Origin: an uncultured Rivibacter sp.
GTDB taxonomy: Bacteria; Pseudomonadota; Gammaproteobacteria; Burkholderiales; Burkholderiaceae
Assembly: GCA_946481025.1 (NCBI GenBank)
Contig: CAMLNA010000218.1
Span: 1 to 5,447, forward strand
Direction of reading: 5' to 3'
DNA length: 5,447 nt
Part shown: in pieces, positions 5,090-5,447 of the stretch
How the letters are laid out: the number at the start of each line of letters is the position of its first letter
Numbering within the stretch: the first letter of the stretch is position 1
Made by a program: the position numbers and the translations under genes
Notes under the pieces: generated by a model
The model's input: the letters and a program-made list of their open reading frames with translations, nothing else
The model's database searches: none
What the model was told of the DNA's origin: nothing

Positions 5090-5447
5090 CGATGCTCTCC
5101 GAATGCCAGCTGCACGAAGGCCTCCTCGAAATCGCTCTGTCCGGTGCGCGCGCGCAGCTCTTCCACGGTGCCCTGCACCACCGCATGCCCGCGCGCGACC
5201 ACCACCACCGTGTCGCACAGCTTCTCGACCTCCTGCATGATGTGGCTCGACAGCACGATGCACTTGCCCCCGCCGGCCGCGCTGCACAGGTGATGCAGCG
5301 TCTCGCGCAGCGCCCGGGTCGACAGCACGTCCAGGCCGTTGGTCGGCTCGTCGAGGATGATGTTCGCCGGGTCGTGCACCAGCGCACGCGCAAGCGCCGT
5401 CTTCATGCGCTCGCCCTGGCTGAAGCCCTCGGTGCGGCGGTCGAGCA
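5086..5447 (-). CDS. natA: ABC transporter ATP-binding protein, NatA-like (C-terminal part; 5' end outside window)
   Basis: This is the ATPase subunit paired with the NatB-like permease. The frame is open to the right edge and stops at TGA 5088-5086, giving 119 whole residues. The in-frame ATG at 5406 is internal, because the signature FSQGE (5424-5410), a NatA-type variant of LSGGQ, lies before it. Then come Walker B IILDEPTNGLD (IILDE at 5361-5347), with catalytic Glu and D-loop, and the H-loop SSHIMQEVE with His at 5244-5242. The C-terminus ends in a short QSDFEEAF segment typical of NatA-type ATPases. Walker A and the Q-loop lie beyond the window. It acts at the cytoplasmic face of the inner membrane and drives export through NatB. 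The 4-bp overlap with natB shows that natA is upstream in the same operon. Confidence 0.92.
   Translation of the reverse strand, partial: LDRRTEGFSQGERMKTALARALVHDPANIILDEPTNGLDVLSTRALRETLHHLCSAAGGGKCIVLSSHIMQEVEKLCDTVVVVARGHAVVQGTVEELRARTGQSDFEEAFVQLAFGEHR
5095..5100 (-). promoter_or_regulatory. Ribosome binding site of natB inside the natA 3' end
   Basis: GGAGAG on the minus strand lies 5 nt before the ATG at 5089 and also encodes the Gly-Glu of natA's last residues. With the ATGA overlap it indicates translational coupling and fixes the natB start. Confidence 0.8.

Noticed and set aside
3626..5293. A 555-codon plus-strand frame across natB and natA
   Set aside because: The translation is dominated by Arg, His, Gln and Ala with no domain. 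It lies antisense to two genes with strong ABC-transporter motifs.
3798..5393. A 531-codon minus-strand frame overlapping natAB
   Set aside because: It is Arg/Ala/Gly-rich out-of-frame sequence from the same strand as natAB. The real frames carry Walker B, signature and permease motifs.

Overview
The window is a high-GC stretch with strongly G/C-biased third codon positions. It holds a Bug-type (TctC) solute receptor, a NatAB-type ABC transporter and a membrane-anchored SMP-30/strictosidine-synthase-like protein of a form common in Burkholderiales. Together these suggest a betaproteobacterium of the order Burkholderiales, perhaps near Rubrivivax, Leptothrix or Roseateles. The order is a fair inference from family recognition and composition; the genus is a guess.

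Layout from left to right. Positions 1-1092 (+) hold the C-terminal half of a CvaB/RaxB-type peptidase-containing ABC exporter, whose 5' part lies outside the window. Positions 1093-1220 are non-coding and contain a striking 40-bp element built from alternating 8-bp units. Positions 1221-1604 (+) encode a 127-residue protein I do not recognise. It converges on 1631-2605 (-), an orphan Bug-family periplasmic substrate-binding protein with a twin-arginine-like signal peptide. A perfect 9-bp inverted repeat lies at the end of the small gene. A 146-bp divergent intergenic region (2606-2751) separates the Bug gene from 2752-3993 (+), a membrane-anchored six-bladed beta-propeller protein of the strictosidine synthase/SMP-30/APMAP superfamily. 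Its 3' end overlaps, tail to tail by 71 bp, the ABC-2 permease gene natB (3923-5089, -). That gene is translationally coupled through an ATGA overlap to its ATPase natA (5086 to beyond 5447, -), which runs off the right edge.

How the genes work together. Only natA-natB form a clear operon, encoding the ATPase and membrane subunit of one exporter. The left-hand exporter would normally secrete double-glycine-leader peptides with an HlyD-type adaptor, but neither cargo nor adaptor is visible here. The Bug receptor and the propeller protein share a divergent promoter region and could be co-regulated, but no shared pathway can be shown.

Most of the window is ordinary chromosomal content. I see no CRISPR array, tRNA, rRNA, insertion sequence or phage gene. 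The parts most worth a second look are the 16-bp tandem repeat element with the unrecognised protein downstream of it, and the sense-antisense overlap of the propeller gene with natB.
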